64,000 nucleotides of DNA from Eisenbergiella porci. GTDB taxonomy: Bacteria; Bacillota; Clostridia; Lachnospirales; Lachnospiraceae. The DNA is taken from positions 1-64,000 of the forward strand of contig NZ_VUMI01000031.1 in assembly GCF_009696275.1 (NCBI RefSeq). Reading direction: 5' to 3'. Of the stretch, positions 42,079-51,656 are shown piece after piece. The notes under the pieces are model-generated. The model was given only the letters and a program-made list of their open reading frames with translations. It did no database searches and had not been told where the DNA came from. The translations under genes were made by a program, and so were the position numbers. Each line of letters begins with the position of its first letter. Position 1 is the first letter of the stretch.

Positions 42079-42310
42079 ATCTGCTCTCCTGCTTTCATCC
42101 TTCCCCGTTGATCCGAAATCTTTTAATCAGTCCCATGGGCAGCTGCGCCTGTGCCGAAAGCTCCCGGCCCTGCTGCTTTTCTGGCCGCTTTAATAATTAT
42201 GCCATGTTTTTCCCAACTCTTATGCTCAGTTAATTATATCATAGCATGAAAGAATGACAACGATTAAAAAACCTTTCCCTTCCGCCGGCTCTGTCCAAAA
42301 TACCGCAATC
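42079..42310. other. Intergenic, nothing recognised
   Basis: About 230 bp; no frame, RNA or repeat that I can support. Confidence 0.4.
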
Positions 42311-42353
42311 GATAAAAAAGAAGAGGCGCCGGCGGCTCCTCTTCTTTTTTATC
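42311..42353. terminator. Strong terminator after guaB
   Basis: GATAAAAAAGAAGAGG pairs perfectly with CCTCTTCTTTTTTATC (16-bp stem, 11-nt loop). Confidence 0.9.
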
Positions 42354-42393
42354 AAACACGGTAACTATTCGTTACACCCACAGTTACCCAATA

Positions 42394-43887
42394 TTAACGT
42401 TTATCCCTCAGCATAACATCATGGGCTCCGCCTTCCACAATGCTTGTGGAGGAAACAAGGGTGATTTTGGCCTTTGCCTGAAGCTCGGGGATGGTCAGAG
42501 CGCCGCAGTTGCACATGGTGGAACGCACCTTGCTCAGCGTAAGATTTACATTATCCTTCAGGCTTCCGGCATAGGGCACGAAGGAATCCACGCCTTCTTC
42601 AAAGGTTAGCTTCTTGTCTCCGCCCATATCATAGCGCTGCCAGTTCCTGGCCCGGGCGCTTCCTTCCCCCCAGTATTCCTTCATGTAGCTGCCGTTGATA
42701 TTTACCTTCTTGGTGGGGCTTTCATCAAATCTTGCAAAATATCTGCCCAGCATGACGAAATCCGCGCCCATCGCCAGCGCCAGCGTAACGTGATAATCAT
42801 GTACAATGCCGCCGTCGGAGCAGATGGGAACGTAAATACCGGTTTCCTTATAATACTCGTCCCTCGCCTTCGCCACTTCAATTACGGCTGTCGCCTGGCC
42901 TCTGCCGATACCCTTCTGTTCACGGGTAATGCAGATGGCCCCGCCGCCGATTCCGATTTTTACAAAGTCGGCTCCGGCGTCAGCCAGGAAACGGAAGCCT
43001 TCGGCGTCCACCACATTGCCTGCACCCACCTTCACCTTGTCCCCGTAATTCTTCTTAATATAATCCAGGGTGATCTTCTGCCATTCCGTAAAGCCTTCCG
43101 AGCTGTCGATACAGAGCACATCCGCGCCGGCTTCCAGAAGCGCCGGAACCCTTTCCGCATAGTCCCTGGTATTGATGCCCGCGCCCACCAGATAACGCTT
43201 GGAGGCATCGATGGATTCATGCTCGTTCTTCTTATGCCTGTCATAGTCCTTGCGGAATACCAGATAAACCAGTTCCTGCTTCTTATTCACCAGAGGGAGA
43301 CAGTTGATCTTATGATCCCAGATGATATCGTTGGCTTCCTTGAGCGTTGTATCCTCGTCCGCATAAATCAGGTCTTCGAACTTCGTCATAAATTCGCTTA
43401 CCTTCATATCCGGCTCCATGCGGCTGACACGATAATCCTTATTCGTCACAATGCCCAGCAGCCTGCCGCCCGCTTTGCCGTCTTCCGTAACGGCAATGGT
43501 GGAATGGCCGGTCTGTTCAGTGATCCGAAGCACATCCTGAAGCGTCATATCCGGTGATACGTTGGAGTCGCTCACCACAAAGCCGGCACGATAGCGCTTC
43601 ACCCTCCGGATCATCTCCGACTGATCCTCAATGGACTGTGAACCATAAATAAAGGACAGGCCGCCCTCCTGCGCCAGCGCAACCGCCAGCCTGTCATCCG
43701 AAACAGACTGCATGATCGCGGACACCATGGGTATCTGGATGGACAACGCAGGTTCCTCGCCCCTGGCGAATCTGACCAGCGGGGTCTTCAGACTGACCTC
43801 AGACGGAATGCACCTGGTGGATGAATACCCCGGAACTAAAAGGTATTCACTGAACGTTCTGGATGGTTCCTCGTAATAAAATGCCAT
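42394..43887 (-). CDS. guaB: IMP dehydrogenase
   Basis: Oxidises IMP to XMP, the first step to GMP. 497 aa with an inserted CBS pair ([20 protein letters not shown] ... [18 protein letters not shown]) in the TIM barrel. The catalytic Cys loop is [15 protein letters not shown], and the phosphate-binding segment [20 protein letters not shown] is present. AGGGAGAG precedes the ATG. It has its own promoter and a strong terminator. Confidence 0.96.
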   Translation of the reverse strand: MAFYYEEPSRTFSEYLLVPGYSSTRCIPSEVSLKTPLVRFARGEEPALSIQIPMVSAIMQSVSDDRLAVALAQEGGLSFIYGSQSIEDQSEMIRRVKRYRAGFVVSDSNVSPDMTLQDVLRITEQTGHSTIAVTEDGKAGGRLLGIVTNKDYRVSRMEPDMKVSEFMTKFEDLIYADEDTTLKEANDIIWDHKINCLPLVNKKQELVYLVFRKDYDRHKKNEHESIDASKRYLVGAGINTRDYAERVPALLEAGADVLCIDSSEGFTEWQKITLDYIKKNYGDKVKVGAGNVVDAEGFRFLADAGADFVKIGIGGGAICITREQKGIGRGQATAVIEVAKARDEYYKETGIYVPICSDGGIVHDYHVTLALAMGADFVMLGRYFARFDESPTKKVNINGSYMKEYWGEGSARARNWQRYDMGGDKKLTFEEGVDSFVPYAGSLKDNVNLTLSKVRSTMCNCGALTIPELQAKAKITLVSSTSIVEGGAHDVMLRDKR

Positions 43888-43936
43888 ATCAACTCTCCCT
43901 TCCTGACAGTTAACCGGTTCTTATATATTGTCAACC

Positions 43937-43965
43937 AGCATATCACACCGCTCAGCCGTTGTCAA
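43937..43965 (-). promoter_or_regulatory. Promoter of guaB
   Basis: TTGACA (43960-43965), 17 nt, TATGCT (43937-43942), about 50 bp before the guaB start. The leader is too short for a purine riboswitch. Confidence 0.75.
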
Positions 43966-43975
43966 CGACACTTTA

Positions 43976-44335
43976 TTACAAAAACTCCTCCCGCATCGGA
44001 GTGAAAATATCCAACAGAATTCCCTCCTTCAGACAGACGCACCCATGCTCCACACCATCCTTTTTCAGCATGCTGTCACCCGGATTCACAATTTTTTTCT
44101 CACCTGCTATCTGAAACTCAAACTGCCCGGATACCACATAGGTTATCTGGGTATGGGGATGGTGATGCACAGCGCCCCTGGCCCCTTCCATAAAATGATT
44201 CTCCACGCACATCAGCCCGTCCGTGAACGCAAGCACCTTACGCTCCACACCCGGCGCACAGGCCTGCGCGGCTATATCGCTGTTTTTCACCCAGGCCTGA
44301 TCCTTCATTGCCCTTGCATATTCTGTTTCTTTCAT
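43976..44335 (-). CDS. Small single-domain cupin
   Basis: 119-aa cupin. Metal-site histidines are in AVHHHPHTQITYVVSGQFEF (first motif); the second motif is reduced to NPGDSMLKKDGVEHGCVCL, still with one His. Such proteins act as small dioxygenases, isomerases or sugar/metal sensors; no substrate is evident. Upstream of guaB on the same strand. Confidence 0.85.
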   Translation of the reverse strand: MKETEYARAMKDQAWVKNSDIAAQACAPGVERKVLAFTDGLMCVENHFMEGARGAVHHHPHTQITYVVSGQFEFQIAGEKKIVNPGDSMLKKDGVEHGCVCLKEGILLDIFTPMREEFL

Positions 44336-44401
44336 GAAATAATCCCTCTCTTTTCCTTATTAATAATGTTTATAATGGTTTCCGGCCCTGCTGGATCCCC
44401 G

Positions 44402-45754
44402 CTATTCCCTTGTCAGCTTCCGAATCCAGTTCCCATAATGGGATTCCAGAAACGCCGGAATGCATTTGAAGATCTGATCCGCATTCAGGCAGCAGACCAC
44501 TGTCGCCGGCGAAGCCTTCACCACAAAGGCCATGACAAATGACAGCGGTATCACGATTCCCCATATGCTGATAAGATCCATCTTCACAACAAACATAGCA
44601 TTCCCTCCTCCGCGGATAATGCCATTGTTGGTCGGCATCTGGTAGGACATGCCTATGACCACAACGCTCAGTATTATAAGGAAGGTATTGGCCATCTCCT
44701 TGGTGGAAGCGGACAGATCATACAGCTGCAGAATGGGCACCCGGATAAGGAACAGAAGAAGCCCTGACACCAGGCCGATAACCACAAAAATACGCTGCAG
44801 CCTTCCGGAATATTTTTTTACCAGAGCGATATCCCCCGTACCTATCGTATTCCCGATGATGATGGAAGCGGTGGAGGCCGCACCCACAGCCATGGACTTG
44901 ACCATCATAAAAATAGTGGAGGCAACGCTGTTTGCCGCAATGGCCGCCGCAGTCATATGGCCCAGGATGACGGTCTGCAGCGCGGTATTCACGCCCCACA
45001 GCCCCTGCACCACCAGCATGGGCGCCGTCTCTCTGAAGTAATCCCCGGAAAGGACACGGTCATGCTGCAGATAGCTGCGAATGCTCAGATGCAGTTGCTT
45101 TTCCTTTTTGATAATGTAGATAATCAGTACCACAAGCTCCGTCATACGCGCCGCCAGCGTCCCTATCGCCGCACCCGCGGCCCCCATTTCCGGCGCACCG
45201 AAATGGCCGTATATCAGCACGTAATTGATTCCGCAGTTGACAAAAAACGTCATCACCGAAAGGTAGAAGGCGATTTTCACCACCTCCACACTGCGCAGCG
45301 TGGCCAGCAGAATCTGGGTGACAGCAAAAAAGAGATAGGTAAAGCGGATAATGGAAAGATAGCTTACGCCCTCACGGATGATGCTCTCCTCTGTCGTAAA
45401 AATCCCCACCGCCTGGCGCGGGAAAATACTGACAAGTGCAAACAGCAGTATCGCGATCAGCAGGCCCGCATGCATGGCCGTTGCCGAGATCTTTTTCATT
45501 GGTTCCGTCTGCCGCTTTCCCCAGTACTGGCTGCAGAAAATAACAAGCCCGTCTCCCAGGGCCATAAGCAGCTGCTGATAAATAAACTGGATCTGGTTCA
45601 CCGCCGCCACGCCGGACAACGCCGTTTCGCTGTAGGAGCCAAGCATCATATTGTCGGCCAGGTTAACGCTCAGAGTTACCACATTCTGCAGTACAAGAGC
45701 TACATAGATAGTTAAAAATTTTCTGTAAAATGAAGTGTCTACTTTCCGTTTCAT
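44402..45754 (-). CDS. MATE family multidrug efflux transporter
   Basis: 450-aa membrane protein with 12 predicted helices in two homologous halves, of the NorM/DinF-like MATE superfamily. It opens with FLTIYVALVLQNVVTLSVNL and ADNMMLGSYSETALSGVAAV, the usual first-helix pattern. Couples drug or metabolite export to Na+ or H+. There is no clear ribosome binding site before the ATG, so the start is slightly uncertain. Confidence 0.93.
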   Translation of the reverse strand: MKRKVDTSFYRKFLTIYVALVLQNVVTLSVNLADNMMLGSYSETALSGVAAVNQIQFIYQQLLMALGDGLVIFCSQYWGKRQTEPMKKISATAMHAGLLIAILLFALVSIFPRQAVGIFTTEESIIREGVSYLSIIRFTYLFFAVTQILLATLRSVEVVKIAFYLSVMTFFVNCGINYVLIYGHFGAPEMGAAGAAIGTLAARMTELVVLIIYIIKKEKQLHLSIRSYLQHDRVLSGDYFRETAPMLVVQGLWGVNTALQTVILGHMTAAAIAANSVASTIFMMVKSMAVGAASTASIIIGNTIGTGDIALVKKYSGRLQRIFVVIGLVSGLLLFLIRVPILQLYDLSASTKEMANTFLIILSVVVIGMSYQMPTNNGIIRGGGNAMFVVKMDLISIWGIVIPLSFVMAFVVKASPATVVCCLNADQIFKCIPAFLESHYGNWIRKLTRE

Positions 45755-45851
45755 AAGTTTTTTCTGTTTTTACTTTCTTTTTTTATTATTCTTACGTATT
45801 AAAAAGATCTTGGGAATAGAAAAATATATCCACTGGCGGAAGGGCGGCTTC

Positions 45852-47093
45852 TCAGCCTCTGGGATACCGCTTCTTGTTCCGCCTTTTGCATTCATACATC
45901 TGCGCATCCGCCGTTTTGATAATCTCCTCCAGCGTCAGCCGTTTACCAGTTCTCCTGATTTCCACTACGCCGTAGCTGAAGCTCACCGGATACTCCTCTT
46001 TGTTTTCCGCCACAAAAAGCTCCAGAAGCTCCGCAAACTTCTTCTCCGCCGTTTCCTTCTCCACCTCCGGTATCACCACACAGAATTCATCCCCGCCGAT
46101 CCTGGCGAAAATATCCGTGGAACGGACCGAACTTTTCATAAGGGAAACAAAGCTGCGGATATAATTATCCCCCTGGTTATGTCCGTAATGGTCATTTACG
46201 TATTTCAGACCGTCCAGATCCAGATAGCAGAGAGTCACTTCCCTGCCCTCCTCCAGCACGCTTTCCATATATTCATCAAAAAACAGCCTGTTATGGATGC
46301 CGGTGCCCGGGTCCAAATACGCTTTGCTGTTCAGGCGGTTGGCCGCCTGCTTTTCATCGGTAATATCCGCCACAATATGGGCATAGGCATTCTGCCCCCG
46401 CCATTCTATATGGAAGGTGGTGATGCGGTAATATCCCTGCTCCTCATCTCCCGCTTCCCATACCTTATACTGTTCGCTGTCCTGCCAGTTCAAAATATCA
46501 TTTCTGAAGGAAAGCCTGTGCCGGCATTTTTCACAGAACTCAGGATCGATCTGCTTTTCATCCTTTCTCTTGTTGCAGTAAACAATATCCCTGTTTTGTG
46601 CATCCACCACCACAATCCATTCTTTCCTTCTGCGCGTCATCTCCACAAGCAGATCATTATATTCCTCAATAACCTGCGCCCGCTTCTGGACCTTCTGCGC
46701 TTCCTCCTTCAGCTGTGTCTCCCGCTCCTTCAGCTGGGCCGTCATGGTATTGAAGGCCTCCGAAAATTCTCCCAGATAGGAAACATGCTGAGAGTAATCC
46801 CCGCTCGCCACCTGCTTTGCCTGCCAGGTCAGATGATTCAGGTTGGCATGGAGATTTTTCAGATTAACGCACAGGAAATTGTCCCTGGACGGATAAGCCC
46901 CGGACAGATTGCCCCGGGAAAGGTCTTCCGTATACGCGAGCATTTCCTCCACCGCCTGCTGCAGGAATGCAAGCCCCTTCCCAAGCTTTTGATAAGGCTC
47001 GTCCAGCTCCTTGACATCAAGCGGACGGATCTGCTGATCATACAGAATACTTCTCAGGTATTCAAACAGCAGCTCACAATTATCCTTTTCCAT
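45852..47093 (-). CDS. Diguanylate cyclase with PAS domain
   Basis: 413-aa soluble signalling protein. The N-terminal ~130 residues are helical with a HAMP-like stretch (QVASGDYSQHVSYLGEFSEA), then a PAS region (EWIVVVDAQNRDIVYCNKRK), then a GGDEF domain with the intact active site ARIGGDEFCVV and the inhibitory RSTD (RxxD) five residues before it. It should make c-di-GMP with product feedback. Starts 3 bp after the V4R gene ends, so the two form an operon and probably a sensor-output pair. Confidence 0.92.
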   Translation of the reverse strand: MEKDNCELLFEYLRSILYDQQIRPLDVKELDEPYQKLGKGLAFLQQAVEEMLAYTEDLSRGNLSGAYPSRDNFLCVNLKNLHANLNHLTWQAKQVASGDYSQHVSYLGEFSEAFNTMTAQLKERETQLKEEAQKVQKRAQVIEEYNDLLVEMTRRRKEWIVVVDAQNRDIVYCNKRKDEKQIDPEFCEKCRHRLSFRNDILNWQDSEQYKVWEAGDEEQGYYRITTFHIEWRGQNAYAHIVADITDEKQAANRLNSKAYLDPGTGIHNRLFFDEYMESVLEEGREVTLCYLDLDGLKYVNDHYGHNQGDNYIRSFVSLMKSSVRSTDIFARIGGDEFCVVIPEVEKETAEKKFAELLELFVAENKEEYPVSFSYGVVEIRRTGKRLTLEEIIKTADAQMYECKRRNKKRYPRG

Positions 47094-47096
47094 CTC

Positions 47097-47639
47097 CTAC
47101 CTCTTCTCTTCCGGTTCCACACGGAACCGGCATACACGATCCCCTGTCGCCCAACAATCAACCTCCACGGCAGAATACTCTTTTCCCGTATAAGAGGATA
47201 AAATACCGGCGATAAAGCCTTCATCATAATTACATACCGTTTTCCCCAGCAGCGGAAGGCCGGAGCAGTCCGCGTCCTCCGATACGGTAAGCATGATCCT
47301 TCCTGTTTCTTCATCGAATTTTTCTATCCGCAGGACGCCGATTTTCATCTCTTCCATCTTGGACTGCAGCGACGCTATGAATGCGTTGAGCGGCAGGGAT
47401 ATATCCAGTATGTTCTCCGCGAAATAGGCGCCGGCCTTAAAGCCGGCCTTTCGGAAAATACGCACCTGCTCCTCTTCCCCCAGCTGTTCCCCCAGCTGTT
47501 CGCGTATGGAATATTCCATAAGCCTGTATACGGCCACCGGAAGCTGATCCCCCAGATTTCCCCTGTCGTTGGTATTATAATTCATGTATTCAGTCAGGCT
47601 GAGCTTTCTTTTGTTCTCCAGAAAAACGTTCTCTGCCAT
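47097..47639 (-). CDS. V4R (4-vinyl reductase) domain protein
   Basis: 180-aa cytosolic protein with a V4R fold, which binds small hydrophobic or heme-like ligands in other bacteria. The typical C-terminal block is AVEVDCWATGDRVCRFRVEP, with two conserved Cys. The start at 47639 has GGAGGAAAGG upstream. Directly precedes and is probably co-translated with the GGDEF protein; it may serve as its sensory input. Confidence 0.8.
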   Translation of the reverse strand: MAENVFLENKRKLSLTEYMNYNTNDRGNLGDQLPVAVYRLMEYSIREQLGEQLGEEEQVRIFRKAGFKAGAYFAENILDISLPLNAFIASLQSKMEEMKIGVLRIEKFDEETGRIMLTVSEDADCSGLPLLGKTVCNYDEGFIAGILSSYTGKEYSAVEVDCWATGDRVCRFRVEPEEKR

Positions 47640-47703
47640 ACTGCCTTTCCTCCTCTGTCCTGTATTTTTCCGTCCTATGCAGCGGTGCATTTTATATGAA
47701 ATG

Positions 47704-47709
47704 ATTATA
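47704..47709 (-). promoter_or_regulatory. Extended -10 promoter of the V4R-GGDEF operon
   Basis: TGCTATAAT on the minus strand (TATAAT = 47704-47709). No good -35, consistent with an extended -10 promoter. Confidence 0.5.
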
Positions 47710-47755
47710 GCACAAAATAACCTTAACACCTGACTTTATTTCAAAAGTTATATTT

Positions 47756-48157
47756 TTGGGCTGCGGCGAATGCGTCCGCGCCTGTCCTGCAAGCGCCTGG
47801 ACACGTCAGGAAACCAAGTTCTACCGCGTGATCCTGGGAGGACGCACCGGCCGTCAGACACCCCGTACAGGAAAAATGTTCCTCAACTGGGCCACTGAGG
47901 ATGTGGTATTAGGCGTTCTTGGAAACTGACAGAAGTTCTCCGCCTGGGTAATGAACTACAAGCCCGAATATCTCCACGGCGGCCACCTCATTGACCGCGC
48001 CGGCTACAAAAAGTTCAAGGAGCTGATGCTTAACGGCGTTACATTAAACCCGGAATGTCTGGTAGCGGAGGATATCTTCTGGCAGGAGACGGAGTATCGC
48101 TCCAACTTCAATGTAAAACCCCTTTCCATGCATCATACTGCCGGCCCACAGGAATAG
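47756..48157 (+). pseudogene. Sulfite/nitrite reductase-like 4Fe-4S protein, fragment
   Basis: C-terminal ~130 residues, starting inside a ferredoxin-type motif (GCGECVRACPASAW). It continues FYRVILGGRTGRQTPRTGKM and, after an in-frame TGA at 47927-47929, KFSAWVMNYKPEYLHGGHLI. The TGA stands where the family should have Trp (GNW-QKF), one G-to-A change. Resembles AsrC-like anaerobic sulfite reductases. The N-terminal two-thirds is absent. Confidence 0.75.
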
Positions 48158-48179
48158 GGAACGGCATTGCCCTACTCAT

Positions 48180-48217
48180 AAAAAGGCCCTCCGGAAACTC
48201 TCCGGAGGGCTTATTTT
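48180..48217 (+). terminator. Terminator after the reductase remnant
   Basis: GGCCCTCCGGA and CTCCGGAGGGC form the stem, followed by TTATTTTTAT. Confidence 0.75.
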
Positions 48218-48237
48218 TATCAAATATACGGCCGTTC

Positions 48238-48717
48238 CTACTCTTTCAAAATCTTTTTCTTAAGCAGATGGTAAAGCTGCTCCGGGTCTATCGGCTTGGC
48301 CATATGGGCATTCATTCCCGATGCGGCAGCCTTGACCATATCCTCATGTAACGCATCCGCCGTCATTGCAATGATGGGGATCGTAGCGCTCCTGGGACAT
48401 TCCGCCCGGCGGATTAGCTCCGTGGCCTGATAGCCATTCATCAGCGGTATCTGCACATTCATAAGGATGGCGTCATATTTTGACGGTTCCATCAGGAACA
48501 GCAGGGTGGTAATGAAGCCCTTCATGTCCAAAAGCCTTGACCGCATGGCCCGAGCTTCATTGGACACCGTGTAGGGATGCTCATAAATCATGGTTGCCGT
48601 ATTCTGCATCCGCCGTACAGACAAAATGCCGGCTACGGTAAGCAGGACCTCCAATGCGCAGATCCCCGTAATCCCAGCCAGCATTAATTTGGAATTTTTT
48701 CTCCTGGAAACGTTCAT
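48238..48717 (-). pseudogene. Hybrid histidine kinase collapsed to its ends
   Basis: 159-aa open frame. Residues ~1-70 are a membrane-anchored sensor start (MLAGITGICALEVLLTVAGI, then RRMQNTATMIYEHPYTVS). From ~76 onward it is the second half of a receiver domain (SKYDAILMNVQIPLMNGYQA ... IIAMTADALHEDMVKAAASG). The kinase core and receiver start are missing by an in-frame deletion. The phospho-acceptor position reads LMNVQIP where LMDVQMP is expected, so the receiver could not be phosphorylated either. Confidence 0.75.
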
Positions 48718-49061
48718 GGTGCAATACTCCTTCGTAGGATACCCTCAGTTAAGATCCGTTCCTTCTGTCTGCTCCGGTACAGCATTGCAGTCTAATCCAG
48801 GCTCCGGTCCTTGTTCATGTTGTGCTATATTTAGACTTATCTTCCAGTAAATATAACATAGACCTTTTCAAATCACAAGGGGCACAATTATTTCCTGCCT
48901 TTAAGTACAAGAAACTGTGTTAATTTGGCCAGAATGGCAGACTCCTTTGACCGTGTCTGCCATTCTCCGAATATCCTCATTCTTTTTTGTCACTCATGCA
49001 TCACAGCCAAATAGCCTGTATGCGCGGTATATGCGGGGAATCTTCCCGTTGTCCGCCGCTA
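48718..49061. other. Intergenic with one inverted repeat
   Basis: About 340 bp. AGAATGGCAGAC (48931-48942) and GTCTGCCATTCT (48955-48966) form a perfect 12-bp inverted repeat with a 12-nt loop and no T tract. No gene seen. Confidence 0.5.
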
Positions 49062-50563
49062 TCAGCAACCCGGATCCAGGCCGAACTTTTTTACGGAAAA
49101 AACTGCCGAACCGTCACAGGAGAAACAAATACCGTCAGCCTGCAGCCGCGTATAAATCAGGGTGCTCATCGCCTGCTCACCGCCGTTTACAAATATCTCC
49201 AGCGTAAATTTATCCATAAGAATGCGTAGGGACAGCTTTCCCCCATGCGGCTGTACATACATGCTCCTGGTACACAGACAATCGTGTACCAGGCCGGAAT
49301 AGGTTCTGTCTGTGGTCAGCGTTTTCATTTCCCGGTCATAAATCAGGGAGGTTCTGTTTTTCTCATCCGCAGCCAGGGCAATTTCAAAGCGTCCAAAGCC
49401 ATGGTCTTCCAGTTCTACCGTCATATCGAAAACGCGTCCCTTCACTCCTTCCGGTGTCACCGTACCATCTTTCTCTTCCAGCCTGATATTCTGATGTACA
49501 ATTTCCTGTGTATGATACTGGTCCAGCTCCCTCACCGGGGTCTGCACCAGTCTTCCCCTTTCAGGGAAAGCTCTCTTGGAACCGTCATCACCCCGGACCA
49601 GTCCGCAGTCTCCGGCGTCAGGTAATTGTCCCAGCTTTGCAGCCAGCCAATCATCACTCTGCGTCCATCCTTGGTTTCCACGGTCTGCGGCGCATAAAAA
49701 TCCAGGCCGTAATCAATTGCATGGCCTTTCCCCCGAAGGAATTCCCTGCTTTCCTCCCCATATTCCCCCACAAAGTAAATGGAATTGTTTCCATTATGGA
49801 ATTCCAGTCCCTCCGCCTGCATCAGCTGCGGGGATACGATCAGGACCTGTTTCTGATCCAGCCGGAAAAAATCAGGACATTCCCACATACTTCCGTAACG
49901 GTTATCGCTGCGGTCCAGTATTCTCTCAAACTGCCACTGCAATGCGTCCACAGAGGAAAAGAGGGCGATCTGGCCGCTTCCGTCGGCACTCCTGCTGCCG
50001 ATTACCGCATAAAAGGTATCCTTTTCCTTCCAGATCCGCGGATCCCTGAAATCCTCCAAAGAGCTTCCCTCCGGGAGCGCCCCGGCCCCTATCACCGGAT
50101 TTTGCGCCGCCTTGACATAATTGACGCCGTCCCCCGCCGCAATACTCTGAGTCTGCCTGATCTGCCGCGTACCGTCTTCCAGTTCCCTTTCCTGCACACT
50201 GGTATACATCAGGATATGTTTCCCGTCCTGCTCCACCGCAGAGCCGGAAAAACAGCCCTGCCCGTCATAGTCCCTGTCCGGCGCCAGCGCGCATGGAAGC
50301 TGTTCCCATCTGATAAAATCCGTTGTTTTGCAGTGCCCCCAATGCATGGGACCCCAGACCGTACTGTAGGGATGGTACTGGAAAAAAAGATGATATTCTC
50401 CCTGATAAAGTGAAAAGCCGTTGGGATCATTCATCCAGCCCACAGGAGGCGTCACATGAAATACCGGCCTCATTTCCGGATTTGACTGTTTCCATTTTTC
50501 CTGTTCATATATACGGGCCTGCATCAGTTTGTCATTTTCTGCCTTCTGCCTGGTTTCACTCAC
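49062..50563 (-). pseudogene. GH32 beta-fructosidase / sucrose-6-P hydrolase, frameshifted
   Basis: Cytoplasmic-type GH32 enzyme (no signal peptide). The N-terminal propeller is complete: nucleophile motif GWMNDPNGFSLY, stabiliser FRDPRIW, acid/base Glu in MWECPDFF. At ~49550 a 1-nt loss in a G run (AAAGGGGAAGA) shifts the frame, and the C-terminal beta-sandwich (RELDQYHTQEIVHQNIRLEE on) continues separately. Start at a GTG overlapping the previous gene's end, with GGAG upstream. Last gene of the fructan locus; likely inactive unless the lesion is a sequencing error or slips. Confidence 0.85.
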
Positions 50564-51643
50564 ACCTTATCTCCTCCTTATTTTCCGGGTATCTTTCCAT
50601 GACAGACATGGAAACCGATTCAAATACTGTTTTTCCAAAAGAAAACAATGACAGTCTTCTGTCTTTAAAATCATACATGCGAAAGCTCAGGGCCGCTTCA
50701 TCATTTACATAGACAACGCCGATGCTGCCCTCCGTTACAATTTCCATATGATAACTACCGTCTCCGGTATCCCTTATAGGTGTCTCCATTTCCACATCAT
50801 AAGGGAAGGTTTTTCCGCCGCCCTCCGACATTCTCAGCCAGGAACGGTATACAAGACGTTTCCTTTCCGGCTCCACATAAAGATAATACCCTTCCTTCAT
50901 ATCCTCATCTGCATGCAGGATAACCCCAGCCTGCTGTGCTCCCTGTACTTTCATCTGTACATTTATCAGGCATCGTTCCGGCAGTTGCTGCATCAGCAGC
51001 ATCTGCTGGGAGACCTCCTGCAACGCGGTCAAACGGCCGCTTTCTTCCTTCCAGCCCTCGGTTATGGGAAGGAAACAGTTGGGAATCCGGTGCGTGAAAA
51101 GCTCCTTTTTTGCCTGTGCCGCCTTGGATAATACACCGGCTTACGGTATTCCCAATGCTTCAGATCCCTGGAAACACACAGTCCCACGCAGCCGGTCTGG
51201 CTGTGCCCTTCATTGGCCCTGGCCGCCAGGAACATCCAGTATTCCCCCAGTTCCTCCCGGTACACAATACGGGGATCCCTCCAGTCCGGTCCCTGATAAA
51301 TCACACCGTCAGGGCCAAAGGTATCCTCTTTTACATAATCCCAGTGATCCAGACTGCCGTCCCTGCTGATATAATGGGTTACGAACTGTTTTCCTTTCGG
51401 GAAAATACAGGCAAAAAGATGCCACTGTCCATCTTTGAAAATCAGTCCCCCGTACCTTCCTGAATGTAAAGAGGTGTCTCTTCGCTCATATGGATGAGAT
51501 CCCTGCTTTCCATCCGGTGCCATCCATGTACCACATCAAGCCCCTCCGGGTTTTTCCACCCCTTCATAAATCCCATCAATGTATTTGGGGATAACATCCC
51601 CGGTACGCGCTCCCGGCGCGCTGTAAAAAAGCTTTTCTTCCAT
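50556..51643 (-). pseudogene. GH32-like protein with at least three frameshifts
   Basis: Starts MEEKLFYSAPGARTGDVIPK with AAGGAG upstream. It then changes frame repeatedly: VVHGWHRMESRDLIHMSEE (frame 2), GLIFKDGQWHLFACIFPKGK onward (frame 3, with DWRDPRIVYREELGEYWMFL, the propeller RDP motif), and from ~51090 SKAAQAKKELFTHRIPNCFL to the end. One break lies in a G5 run at ~51448. The C-terminal beta-sandwich is open. In the intact part no WMNDPN nucleophile motif is visible. A decayed GH32/43-clan protein. Confidence 0.75.
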
Positions 51644-51656
51644 CCTCTTCTCCTTT

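Noticed and set aside
43888-43975. Purine riboswitch upstream of guaB
   Set aside because: The promoter leaves a leader of only about 45 nt, too short for the aptamer.
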